A stretch of DNA of 64,000 nucleotides from Streptomyces bambusae (GTDB lineage Bacteria > Actinomycetota > Actinomycetes > Streptomycetales > Streptomycetaceae): assembly GCF_020532645.1 (NCBI RefSeq), contig NZ_JAJAUZ010000023.1:51228-115227 (forward strand), in the 5' to 3' direction. Numbering within the stretch: the first letter of the stretch is position 1; each line of letters starts with the position of its first letter. Below are positions 7,477-15,293 of this stretch, piece by piece. The notes beneath the pieces were generated by a model. It did not search any database. It was not told where the DNA came from and saw only the letters and a list, made by a program, of their open reading frames with translations. Position numbers and translations under genes: made by a program.

Positions 7477-9030
7477 TCACGTTCCGGACATCCGGTGCGA
7501 GTCGCCGTCCCGCTGCCCGGGCAGCCGCTCGTACACCGTCAGCCGACGCCCCCGTACGGAGAGGTCCGTCTCGACGCGGAAGTGCTGCCGGAGCACCCGG
7601 AGCTTGAGCCGGTCCAGCGCATTGCCCGGCAGTCGTGGGCGCGCGTCCGTGACCAGCAGGATCCGCTGCCGGCCGAGCATCGCCACGCGCAGCCGGCCCT
7701 GGCTGCCCTCGACGCCCTTGAGGGTGCCGGACTCCGCCGGGGTGCGGACCAGCGCGATGTCCGCGACGCCCGCGAATGCCTCCGGGGAGACCAGCGCGGT
7801 GTCCCGGCGCGCGGCCGGCAGGAACAGCACGGCGTCCCCCGGCCGCTTTGCTGCGGCCACCTCGCCGGCCACCGCGAACACGTCGTCCGCCCGGCTGCCC
7901 GGTGCCCGTTCGGCCCGCTCCAGCGGCAGCAGCGCCGCGAACGCCGCCAGCGCCGCCACCGGAACCACCAGCGCCGCGGCCCGCGGCGACCGGCGGGCCG
8001 TCGCCCGTACCAGCGCGCCCAGCGCATGGCCCGCGAGCAGCGCCAGCCCGAGCATAGAGAACAGCACGTACCGCTCCAGGTACAGCGGCTTGGCGAGCGA
8101 GGCCGCGAGCAGCGCCAGCTGCGGCACGACGAGCAGCGGCAGGCCCACCGCCGGCGCGGCCGGCCGGCCCGCCCGCGGCCCGCGGACCAGCGCGCACGCC
8201 CCGCCGGCCAGCAGCAGCGCACCCGGGCCGGCCAGGGTGTGCCAGGTCGTCGGCGGGATCCACGAGACCTGCCCCGACTGGGACCGGCTGAACAGCACCA
8301 GCGGCAGCGCACCGGCCACCGCGCAGGCCACCGCGGCCGCCCACCGCCGCAGCAGCGCCCGGTCCGCGCGCACCCAGGCCAGGGTGGCGGCGTGCGCGGC
8401 CGCCACCAGCAGCGAGAACCAGTTCAGCAGGGCGCAGCCCAGCAGCAGGAGCCCGTACCCCGCCCACATCGGGCGCCGCCCGGGGCCAGGGCCGTCGAGC
8501 GCCCGGACCAGCAGCCAGCCGGACGCCGCCGCACCCGCCGTGACCAGGGCGTACGGGCGGCCCTCCTGTGCGTGGAACTGCATCGCCGGCAGCAGGGCGA
8601 CGGTGAGGCCGGCCGCCAGGCCCGCCCACCGGCCGCCGGTCCGCGCCCCCGTGAGCGCGGTGAACCCGGCAGCGGCCGCCACGGCCAGCACGGACGGCAG
8701 CCGCAGCGTGGTGGTGCTGTCCCCGAAGACCGTGAACAGCCCGTGCACGAAGAAGTAGTAGAGGCCGTGGACGGCGTCCACCTGCCCGAGCATGTGCCAG
8801 ATCTCCGGGACCGTCCGCAGCGCGGACTGCCAGGTCGCCGCCTCGTCCCGCCACAGACTGTGCCCCCGCGACAGCCCCCACAGGCCCAGCGCCAGCGCGG
8901 CCAGTACGGGCACAAGCGGCACCGCCGCGGCCGGCGGCACGGGCCCGGAACGGGCCGGCCGGCGCCCGGTGCCGGACGGCAACGGGGCCGCGGGGGCGGC
9001 CTGCGGGACAACGGCGGATATGGGAGGCAT
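7477..9030 (-). CDS. GT39-type membrane glycosyltransferase (dolichyl/polyprenyl-phosphate-sugar dependent)
   Basis: 517 residues with about eleven membrane segments after a Pro-rich 40-residue N-terminus. The first external loop contains LWRDEAATW, the Asp-Glu motif typical of GT39/PMT and ArnT-like GT-C enzymes, followed by VDAVHGLYYFFVHG and FHAQEGRPYA. These enzymes transfer a sugar from a polyprenyl phosphate carrier to an extracytoplasmic acceptor. A soluble C-terminal region of about 150 residues contains RPGDAVLFLPAA. The acceptor and donor are not deducible. It lies between the serine protease and the divergent GNAT-AAA+ gene. Confidence 0.8.
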   Translation of the reverse strand: MPPISAVVPQAAPAAPLPSGTGRRPARSGPVPPAAAVPLVPVLAALALGLWGLSRGHSLWRDEAATWQSALRTVPEIWHMLGQVDAVHGLYYFFVHGLFTVFGDSTTTLRLPSVLAVAAAAGFTALTGARTGGRWAGLAAGLTVALLPAMQFHAQEGRPYALVTAGAAASGWLLVRALDGPGPGRRPMWAGYGLLLLGCALLNWFSLLVAAAHAATLAWVRADRALLRRWAAAVACAVAGALPLVLFSRSQSGQVSWIPPTTWHTLAGPGALLLAGGACALVRGPRAGRPAAPAVGLPLLVVPQLALLAASLAKPLYLERYVLFSMLGLALLAGHALGALVRATARRSPRAAALVVPVAALAAFAALLPLERAERAPGSRADDVFAVAGEVAAAKRPGDAVLFLPAARRDTALVSPEAFAGVADIALVRTPAESGTLKGVEGSQGRLRVAMLGRQRILLVTDARPRLPGNALDRLKLRVLRQHFRVETDLSVRGRRLTVYERLPGQRDGDSHRMSGT

Positions 9031-9211
9031 CAGGCTCTCGGGGCGGTCGCGGCGGGCGGTGGGACGGGCGGGCCGGCGGTCCTGCCGGCTCCGGCCCGCG
9101 TCTATAGACGGAACGGAGGGGCCGCGGGTTGCCCTTGTGCACCGCGGAGCTGAAATCCGGCCACGGCCCGCGCCTAGCCTCGGCGCAGGAGCACGAGAGG
9201 GGAGCCACCCG

Positions 9212-10495
9212 GTGAGCAGCTGGCTGATCCACGACTACCGCGAGAGCGATCTCGCCGCGGTGGTCCATCTGATCGACACCACCGCCGAACTCGGCCAGGA
9301 GTCGGTGTTCTCGCTGGCCGAGTGCATCGGTGCGCTCACCGGGCGGCAGCCCGCGGTGGTCGCCGTCCACCAGGGCGTCCCCATCGGCGCGGCGCTCGCC
9401 ACCGTGTCCGGGGAGCGGGCCTGGGTGATGCGGATCGCCATCAACTCCGGCTGGCGCGGGCGGGGGCTGGCCAGTGCGCTGCTGGTCGAGCTGGAGCGCC
9501 GGCTGGTCGCCGCCCGGGTCGGCCGGATCGCGTACGTGCTGCCGGAGGAGGACCTGCTGGGGGAGGGGCTGCTGAACGCCGGCTACACGCGGCAGCCGGC
9601 GGTGGCGTACTTCGAGAAGACGGAGCCGCTGCACGGGCCGGCGGCCGGGCTGCTCGACGACCTCGGCGGCGCCTTCCTGCCCGGCGGCCTGTGGGGGCGG
9701 GTGGCCGGCATGGAGAAGGAGAAGGACCTCATCGAACGGCGGGTGGTGCTGCCGCTCGCCGAGCCGGAGCGGGCGGCGCAGCACGGCGTGCGGCCGCCGC
9801 GGGCCATCACCCTGTTCGGGCCGCCGGGGACCGGGAAGACGACGTTCGCGCGGGCCATCGCCTCGCGGCTGGGCTGGCCGTTCGTGGAGCTGCTGCCGTC
9901 GCGGCTGGCCGACGAGGGCAACCTGGCGGCCGCGCTGCGCACGGCGTTCGCACGGATCGGAGAGCTGGAGCGGGTGCTGGTGTTCATCGACGAGGTCGAG
10001 GAGATCGCGCCGGTCCGCGGGGAAGCGGTGGGCGGGCCGGGCGGGGTGCACGGGGTGACGAACGAGCTGCTGAAGCTGATCCCGCGGTTCCGGGAGGGGG
10101 ACGAGCGGCTGCTCGTGTGCGCGACGAACTCCGTCCGGTCGCTGGATCCGGCGTTCCTGCGGCCCGGGCGCTTCGACTACCTGATCCCGATCGGGACGCC
10201 CGACGAGGCGGCGCGGGCGGCGATCTGGTCCCGCTACACGGCGGGGCGGGCGGACGTGGACGTGGCGGCGCTGGTCGCGGCGACCGAGATGTTCTCGCCG
10301 GCGGACATCGAGCATGCGGCGCGGATCGCCGCGCAGGTGTCGTTCGAGCGGGATCTGGTGCGGGGGGCGGAGCCGGTCGTGCCGGGGGCCACCACGGCGG
10401 ACTACCTGGCGGCCGTCGCCGCCGGGCGTCCGACCGCGACGCCGGCCCTCCTGGAGGCCTTCGCCGCCGACATCACGACCCACGCCCGCGCCTGA
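9212..10495 (+). CDS. GNAT acetyltransferase-like domain fused to an AAA+ ATPase
   Basis: 427 residues from a GTG at 9212 with a strong GAGAGGGGAG ribosome binding site. Residues 1-135 form a GNAT fold, with the acetyl-CoA loop WRGRGLASALL at 81-91. Residues 165-420 form an AAA+ domain: Walker A GPPGTGKTT (203-211), Walker B VLVFIDEVEE (254-263), sensor 1 in CATNSVRSLDPAFLRPGRFDY with an arginine-finger-like Arg, and a C-terminal lid. The AAA+ part resembles FtsH/Cdc48-type ATPases but has no protease or transmembrane segment. The fusion suggests that ATP-driven remodelling and acetylation, or acetyl-CoA sensing, act on the same partner, but the target is unknown. It is transcribed alone, divergent from the GT39 gene. 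Confidence 0.85.
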   Translation: MSSWLIHDYRESDLAAVVHLIDTTAELGQESVFSLAECIGALTGRQPAVVAVHQGVPIGAALATVSGERAWVMRIAINSGWRGRGLASALLVELERRLVAARVGRIAYVLPEEDLLGEGLLNAGYTRQPAVAYFEKTEPLHGPAAGLLDDLGGAFLPGGLWGRVAGMEKEKDLIERRVVLPLAEPERAAQHGVRPPRAITLFGPPGTGKTTFARAIASRLGWPFVELLPSRLADEGNLAAALRTAFARIGELERVLVFIDEVEEIAPVRGEAVGGPGGVHGVTNELLKLIPRFREGDERLLVCATNSVRSLDPAFLRPGRFDYLIPIGTPDEAARAAIWSRYTAGRADVDVAALVAATEMFSPADIEHAARIAAQVSFERDLVRGAEPVVPGATTADYLAAVAAGRPTATPALLEAFAADITTHARA

Positions 10496-10530
10496 GCCCG
10501 GGCCCCGGTCGCCGGCGCGGCTCAGAGAAC

Positions 10531-10645
10531 GGGGCTCCGCCCCGGACCCCGCGCCTCAAACGCCGGCGGGGCTGGATTTCGGGGCTCCGCCCCGGACCCC
10601 GGACCCCGGACCCCGGTCCTCAAGCGCCGGGTGGGGTGGGGGGTG
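10531..10645. repeat. GC-rich palindromic repeat, two tandem-like copies
   Basis: The core GGGGCTCCGCCCC occurs exactly at 10531-10543 and 10581-10593. Each is followed by a GGACCCC-type spacer, and the first by GCGCCTCAAACGCCGGCGG; the same family recurs in most other long gaps of this window. The copies lie just after the GNAT-AAA+ stop and may act as a terminator or mRNA-stabilising stem. No gene is visible between 10496 and 10761 apart from the promoter area of the next gene. Confidence 0.75.
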
Positions 10646-10761
10646 CGGCGGAGCCCTGGTTGGGGGTTGCGGCGGGATTCGGTCCTGGTTCTCACGTGCC
10701 GGTGGGGGCGGCTGTTGGAGGGAGTAGGGTCGGAGGCCGGACCGTGCGGAGAGGGGATGCG

Positions 10762-11082
10762 ATGGGGCTTGCGATATTCCTGACGCTGCCGGGGCTGGCC
10801 ATCGCGCTCACGGCCCTCGCCTTCGCCGACTTCGCCCTGGTCCGGGCCGGCCGGGCCGGCCTGCTCCCCGCGCGCTGGAGCGGCCGCAACGGCCAGGTCT
10901 CCGCCATCGGCTTCGAGCAGCTTCACGCGAGCTTCTCGCCGGGCAAGCAGAACGAACTGAAGGAGCGCCAGAGCTCCCTCGTCCTGCGCGCGGACGAGGA
11001 GGACGGCGCGCCGCCCCGGACCCGGGTCGACCTCGACGGCGGCAAGGCCGTCATCCGCCTCCCCGGCACCGGACCGGCCTGA
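10762..11082 (+). CDS. DUF6191 family small membrane protein
   Basis: 106 residues from the ATG at 10762, with GGAGAGGGG just upstream. One hydrophobic helix (about residues 3-25) is followed by a soluble tail containing ISAIGFEQLHASFSPGK-like and EEDGAPPRTRVDLDGG segments, which I recognise as the Streptomyces DUF6191 family. The function is unknown; no catalytic residues are apparent. It converges on the minus-strand membrane protein at 11092 with only a 9-bp gap. Confidence 0.78.
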   Translation: MGLAIFLTLPGLAIALTALAFADFALVRAGRAGLLPARWSGRNGQVSAIGFEQLHASFSPGKQNELKERQSSLVLRADEEDGAPPRTRVDLDGGKAVIRLPGTGPA

Positions 11083-11091
11083 CCACCGCGC

Positions 11092-11757
11092 TCAGCCGCA
11101 GCGGTACGTGAACTCCGCACCGGCCGTCCGGGGCAGCGGGGACAGGACTTCGACGCGGACCTCGGCGCGGTATTCGCCCCGGCCGCGGAACGTCCACAGC
11201 AGCCGCAGGCGCGTTTCCCGCTGGCCGCTCGGCACCCGCTCGGTGAGCGTCTCCGAGCGGGTCCCGTCGTTGCGGACCCACCGGTAGGCCAGCGTGCCGG
11301 GGCGGCCGTCGGTGCGGACCAGGGCCGTGATCTCGGCGGCCGAGTCACACGCCGGGCCGTCGGCGGGGGCGGACACCCGTACGCTGTGGACCTCCATCGC
11401 CGGCCCGTACCGCTGCCAGCCCAGATAGCAGAGCACCGCCAGCAGCACCGCGCAGGCCAGCGCGTACCGGCGCAGCCCGCCGCGGCGGACGGGCTCGGGC
11501 GGCGGCGGGGCGCCGTGCCAGACGAGCGTCGTGCCGTCGAAGCCGCGCGGCCGCGGCACCGCCGCCGTCACCCCAGGCCCGAAGCGCAGCACCGCCCCCT
11601 CGACCCGGTCGGGCACCGGCAGCTGCCGGGTCGTCCGCACGGTGTCGGGGTGGTCGCCCGGCCCGTCGAACCAGTGGCTGCCCAGCACCGTCGCGCTGTA
11701 GTCGCCGTCGGAGTCCGGCGCGGGACCCTGGCTGTAGGGAATCCGTGGATCGCTCAT
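11092..11757 (-). CDS. Single-pass membrane protein coupled to an upstream Ser/Thr kinase
   Basis: 221 residues: a polar N-terminus of about 95 residues, one membrane helix (about 98-114), and an extracytoplasmic domain of about 105 residues with beta-rich segments and two Cys (near 139 and 220) that could form a disulfide. The last Cys is the penultimate residue. Its ATG overlaps the stop codon of the kinase gene in an ATGA overlap (11754-11757), so the two are probably translated together. The external part resembles the C-terminal external part of the kinase itself in style (VHSVRVSAPADGPACDSAAE versus VRSVEVSSFRQTGVAGGEAV), suggesting related beta-sandwich domains. The function is unknown. 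Confidence 0.75.
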   Translation of the reverse strand: MSDPRIPYSQGPAPDSDGDYSATVLGSHWFDGPGDHPDTVRTTRQLPVPDRVEGAVLRFGPGVTAAVPRPRGFDGTTLVWHGAPPPPEPVRRGGLRRYALACAVLLAVLCYLGWQRYGPAMEVHSVRVSAPADGPACDSAAEITALVRTDGRPGTLAYRWVRNDGTRSETLTERVPSGQRETRLRLLWTFRGRGEYRAEVRVEVLSPLPRTAGAEFTYRCG

Positions 11758-13412
11758 GTGATCGTGCACCGCCTGGTGAGGAGCTCCCGTACGGACGAGC
11801 CGTTGCCGGCCGCGGGCCGGGTGGTGGCGCGGACCGCCCAGTAGCAGCCGCTGCCGGTGAAGGAGTGCGTCGCGGTCAGGGGGCCGCCGTGGACGGTGAG
11901 GACGTCCGTGCCTTCCGCGGCGCCGAGCCGGCCGGACGCGTCGGAGGTGAACCACTCGAGCGTCACCGAGACCGGGCCGCGGCCCTCGGTGGCCACCGAC
12001 ACGACCGCCTCGCCGCCGGCCACCCCGGTCTGCCGGAACGAGGACACCTCCACCGACCGCACCCGCACCGGCGGTTCCGGTGGCCGGGTGGTCACGCTCG
12101 GCGTCGGAGACGGGGACGGGCGGACGGTCCGGGTCGGCGTCGGCAACGGTGTCCACGTCGGTGTCCACGTCGGGGTCCGGGTGGGCGTCCACGTCGGTGC
12201 CGGGGAGGGCGGCCACCCGGACCGGCTCGGGCTCGGCGAGGACTCCGGCGTACCCGACGGCCATCCGGTGACCGAAGCCGAAGGCGAGGGCGAGGGGGTG
12301 GCCGGCTGCGCCGTCGGCCCGCCGCCCCCCGGCGATGCGGCCGTCGTCGCGAAACTGCTCACCGCCGCCCGCCCGCCCGGCTCCCCGCCCGCCGCCTGCG
12401 ACGCGAACACCAGCACCGCGCCGGTCACGGCCGCGATCGCGGTGGCGAACCAGCCGCCCCGCCCCGGCCACCAGGTGCCACCGCCACCGCCACCGCCCAG
12501 CGCCGTCTCGGCCAGCGCCGTCGTGCCGGCCGCCGCACCGCCGGCAGCCGACGGGAACAGCAGCGGCAGCAGCGCCGCCAGCGCGGCCAGCTTGCGCTGC
12601 CCGCGCTCCTCCCAGTCCGGCCCGTACCCGGCCGCCGCCACGGCCTCCAGTTCCGCGACGAACGCCTCGGCGTTCTCCGGCCGGTCCTCCGGCGCCTTCG
12701 CCAGGCCCCGCCGGATCAGCGCCCGTACCGGCTCTGGTGCCTCCGCGTCGGGCACCGGTGCCTCGATGTGCCGCAGCGCCAGCTCGGCGAAGTTCTCCCC
12801 GGCGTACGGCTTGCGGCCGGTGAGGCACTCGAAGAACGTGGCGGTCGCCGCATACACGTCGGCAGCCGGCGAGGCGGGCCGGCCCTGCCACTGCTCGGGC
12901 GCCATGTACGCCGGCGTACCCGCGACACCGGGCGTGGTGCCGCGGCCCGCCGCGATCCCGAAGTCCACCAGCTTCGACGCGCCGTCCTGACCGACCAGCA
13001 CGTTCTCCGGCTTGTAGTCGCGGTGCACGACCCCCGCCCGGTGCGCCGCCGCCAGCCCCAGCAGCGACCCCTTCAGCACCAGCAGGGCCGCTTCCGGGCC
13101 GGTGTGCCCCTCCTGGGCGAGCAGCGCGCGCAGGGCGATGCCGTCGACCAGCTCCATCACGATGGCCGCGCCCTCGGGCGCCTCCACGTACTCGTACAGC
13201 CCGACCACGTGCGGCGAGTGCAGCCCGCCGAGCAGCCGGGCCTCCGCGCGGAACTCCCGTACGAACGCGGGATCCCGGCGGAACCGCTCGCTGAGGTACT
13301 TCACGGCCACCGGAGTCCCGGTCGCCCCGTGCACGGCGAGGACCACGCGTCCGCTGCCGCCCGAGCCGAGCTCCCGGGTCTCCGTGTAACCGGGGACCGT
13401 CCACGCGTTCAT
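11754..13412 (-). CDS. Transmembrane Ser/Thr protein kinase (PASTA-less)
   Basis: 552 residues. Kinase domain at 8-260: glycine loop LGSGGSGRVV, Lys in VAVKYL (K38), catalytic HRDYKPEN (D132), DFG (D150) and APEQW. A helix spans about 321-340, followed by a Pro/Ser/Thr-rich linker with TWTP-TRTP-TWTP-TWTP tandem repeats (about 395-425) and a C-terminal external domain with one beta-sandwich-like unit ending in a Cys-containing strand. HRDYKPEN differs from the commoner HRDLKPEN, but the catalytic Asp and Lys remain. The ligand for the external domain is unknown. It is co-transcribed with the membrane protein at 11092 through an ATGA overlap. Confidence 0.9.
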   Translation of the reverse strand: MNAWTVPGYTETRELGSGGSGRVVLAVHGATGTPVAVKYLSERFRRDPAFVREFRAEARLLGGLHSPHVVGLYEYVEAPEGAAIVMELVDGIALRALLAQEGHTGPEAALLVLKGSLLGLAAAHRAGVVHRDYKPENVLVGQDGASKLVDFGIAAGRGTTPGVAGTPAYMAPEQWQGRPASPAADVYAATATFFECLTGRKPYAGENFAELALRHIEAPVPDAEAPEPVRALIRRGLAKAPEDRPENAEAFVAELEAVAAAGYGPDWEERGQRKLAALAALLPLLFPSAAGGAAAGTTALAETALGGGGGGGTWWPGRGGWFATAIAAVTGAVLVFASQAAGGEPGGRAAVSSFATTAASPGGGGPTAQPATPSPSPSASVTGWPSGTPESSPSPSRSGWPPSPAPTWTPTRTPTWTPTWTPLPTPTRTVRPSPSPTPSVTTRPPEPPVRVRSVEVSSFRQTGVAGGEAVVSVATEGRGPVSVTLEWFTSDASGRLGAAEGTDVLTVHGGPLTATHSFTGSGCYWAVRATTRPAAGNGSSVRELLTRRCTIT

Positions 13413-13539
13413 CTGCGCCCCCTGGGCGGACCGGCCCGCCGCGACGTGCCTGAGTGGTGTGCCCTGACTGCTGGCTGTGACACCTCACCAGACACGTTTC
13501 CCGCCACGGCCGGTTCCCACCCCCGCAGGGGGCAACCCG

Positions 13540-14019
13540 TCAGGGTGCCGGCTGCTCCGCCAGGTGTTCGGAGAGCCGGTCCAGGAACGCCGTCTGCGCC
13601 GCCACCAGCTTCCCGCGGGCCGCCCCGACGGTGAACCAGGCGACCCGGTCCAGCTCGGGGAACTCCTCTCTCCGCCCAGAGCCGGGCGGCCACTCCATGG
13701 TGAAGGTGCCCGGACGCATCCGGGCCGGGTCGAAGTCGGCGGCCACCGCCCACACCGTCACCAGCTTGCCGTTGGCCTGCCGCACCTCGCCCAGCGGCAC
13801 GTACGGGCCGGGCGGCGCGGGCCGGCCCAGTTCCTCCTCGAACTCCCGGCGGGCCGCCGCCTGCGGCGCCTCCGCCGGTCCGTACTCGCCCTTGGGGATG
13901 GACCAGGCAGCCGCGTCCCGCCGTTCCCACAGCGGCCCGCCCATGTGCCCGAGCAGGACCTCCGTGCCGTCCGGGCCGGGGCGGTGGAGGAGCAGACCTG
14001 CACTGCGTTTCTGTGTCAT
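13540..14019 (-). CDS. Nudix hydrolase
   Basis: 159 residues from the ATG at 14019. Nudix box G44-x5-E50-x7-R58-E59-F-E-E-E-L-G within PKGEYGPAEAPQAAARREFE. The N-terminus SAGLLLHRPGPDGTEVLLGHMGGPLW and the WSIPKGE motif place it with the diadenosine polyphosphate/dNTP-type Nudix proteins often annotated as MutT-like. Its in vivo substrate cannot be inferred. It lies 62 bp downstream of the CDF exporter gene on the same strand. Confidence 0.9.
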   Translation of the reverse strand: MTQKRSAGLLLHRPGPDGTEVLLGHMGGPLWERRDAAAWSIPKGEYGPAEAPQAAARREFEEELGRPAPPGPYVPLGEVRQANGKLVTVWAVAADFDPARMRPGTFTMEWPPGSGRREEFPELDRVAWFTVGAARGKLVAAQTAFLDRLSEHLAEQPAP

Positions 14020-14081
14020 GCGCTCATCCCTGCCCCGCCGCCCCGGCCCCCAACTGCCGGGGCGACGGGAGTATGGGAGCG

Positions 14082-15131
14082 TCAGTGGTCGTGCGGGCCC
14101 TCCCGGTGCACCGGCCCGTGCGGGGCGGCACAGTGCGGGTCCCCGGCGTCGCCCGCCGTACCCACCGTCAGCAACTCCTCCTGCACGTGGTCGACCTGGA
14201 GCGTGGTGTGGCCGATGCCGTAGTCGCCGCGCAGCAGCTGCTCCAGCTCCCGGCGCACGGCGTGGCAGTCGCCGGCCGGCTCCACCAGCACGTGCGCGGA
14301 CAGCGCCGCCTCGCCCGAGGTGATCGTCCATATGTGCAGGTCGTGCACCTCGGCCACCGGGCCGTGCCGCACCAGCCGGTCGCCGACCGCATCCGGGTCC
14401 AGGTGCGCCGGGGCGGCCTCCAGGAAGATCCGGCCCGACTCGTGGACCAGTCCGTACCCGGCCTTGACCATCAGCGCCACCACGACCAGCGTGGCGATCG
14501 CGTCGGCCTGCACGAACCCGGTGGTCAGCACGACCAGACCGGCGACGGCGGTGCCGATGAAGGCGAACAGGTCGTTGAGGATGTGCTGGTAGGCGCCCTC
14601 GACGTTCAGCGAGGTCCGGTTCGCCTTCGATATGCACCAGGCGGCGATGACGTTCACGACGATGCCCGCCAGCGCCGTCACCAGCACCAGCCCGCCCTCG
14701 ACCTCCGGCGGATCCACCAGCCGGCGCACCGCCTCGTACGCCAGCCAGACCGCGAGCAGCAGCAGCGTCAGCCCGTTGGCCTGGGCGGACAGTATCTCCG
14801 CGCGCTTGAGCCCGTACGTGAAGCCGCCCTTGGCGGGCCGCGCCGACAGCCTCATCGCGATCAGGGCCAGCACGATCGAGACCGCGTCGGTGAGCATGTG
14901 CGCCGCGTCCGACAGCAGGGCCAGCGAGCGGGCCAGGATGCCGATCGTGACCTCGACGGCCATGAACGCGGCGATCAGGCCCAGGGCGATGCCCAGCCAG
15001 CGCCGGTCGGCGTTCTCCGCCACCCCGTGCGCGTGGCCGCCGGGGCCGTGCGCGTGGCCGGCGTGCCCGGCGTGGCCCCCGGAGCGGTCGTGCGTCTGAT
15101 CGTGGTCGTGATCGTGTGCATGCGAGCCCAT
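14082..15131 (-). CDS. Cation diffusion facilitator, probable Zn/Cd exporter
   Basis: 349 residues from the ATG at 15131, preceded by GGGGGACC. The N-terminus is His-rich (HAHDHDHD and GGHAGHAGHAHG), then six membrane helices. The metal site reads HxxxD in helix 2 (H78, D82 in SDAAHMLTD) and HxxxD in helix 5 (H183, D187 in QHILNDLF), the set associated with Zn2+/Cd2+ specificity in CzcD/ZitB-type exporters. The C-terminal domain (VHDLHIWTITSGEAALSAHV) is the usual dimerising ferredoxin-like fold and the protein ends with another His-rich tail. Cys is present in the tail (DPHC). An earlier in-frame start at 15236 would add 35 residues, but lacks a better ribosome binding site. Confidence 0.92.
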   Translation of the reverse strand: MGSHAHDHDHDQTHDRSGGHAGHAGHAHGPGGHAHGVAENADRRWLGIALGLIAAFMAVEVTIGILARSLALLSDAAHMLTDAVSIVLALIAMRLSARPAKGGFTYGLKRAEILSAQANGLTLLLLAVWLAYEAVRRLVDPPEVEGGLVLVTALAGIVVNVIAAWCISKANRTSLNVEGAYQHILNDLFAFIGTAVAGLVVLTTGFVQADAIATLVVVALMVKAGYGLVHESGRIFLEAAPAHLDPDAVGDRLVRHGPVAEVHDLHIWTITSGEAALSAHVLVEPAGDCHAVRRELEQLLRGDYGIGHTTLQVDHVQEELLTVGTAGDAGDPHCAAPHGPVHREGPHDH

Positions 15132-15293
15132 GCGGTCCCCCGAAATGCGTTCGAAGCGGTCCGTCCGACGCGTGAAGTGAAGCGCACCTCGGCGGGAACG
15201 GCAAAGGCTGCACCGGTGACCGTTGTCATTACACATAAGGGGGCTCTGACCTGCGGTTATGCCCTCCGGTCAGGTTCGTGGGAAAATCTGCTC

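Noticed and set aside
7439..10483. A 1014-residue minus-strand frame spanning the GT39 gene and the GNAT-AAA+ gene
   Set aside because: It runs antisense to the ATPase and out of frame with GT39; no domain.
12130..12220. GTCCACGTCGG-type direct repeats suspected to be a CRISPR or iteron array
   Set aside because: They are in frame and encode the TWTP linker repeats of the Ser/Thr kinase.
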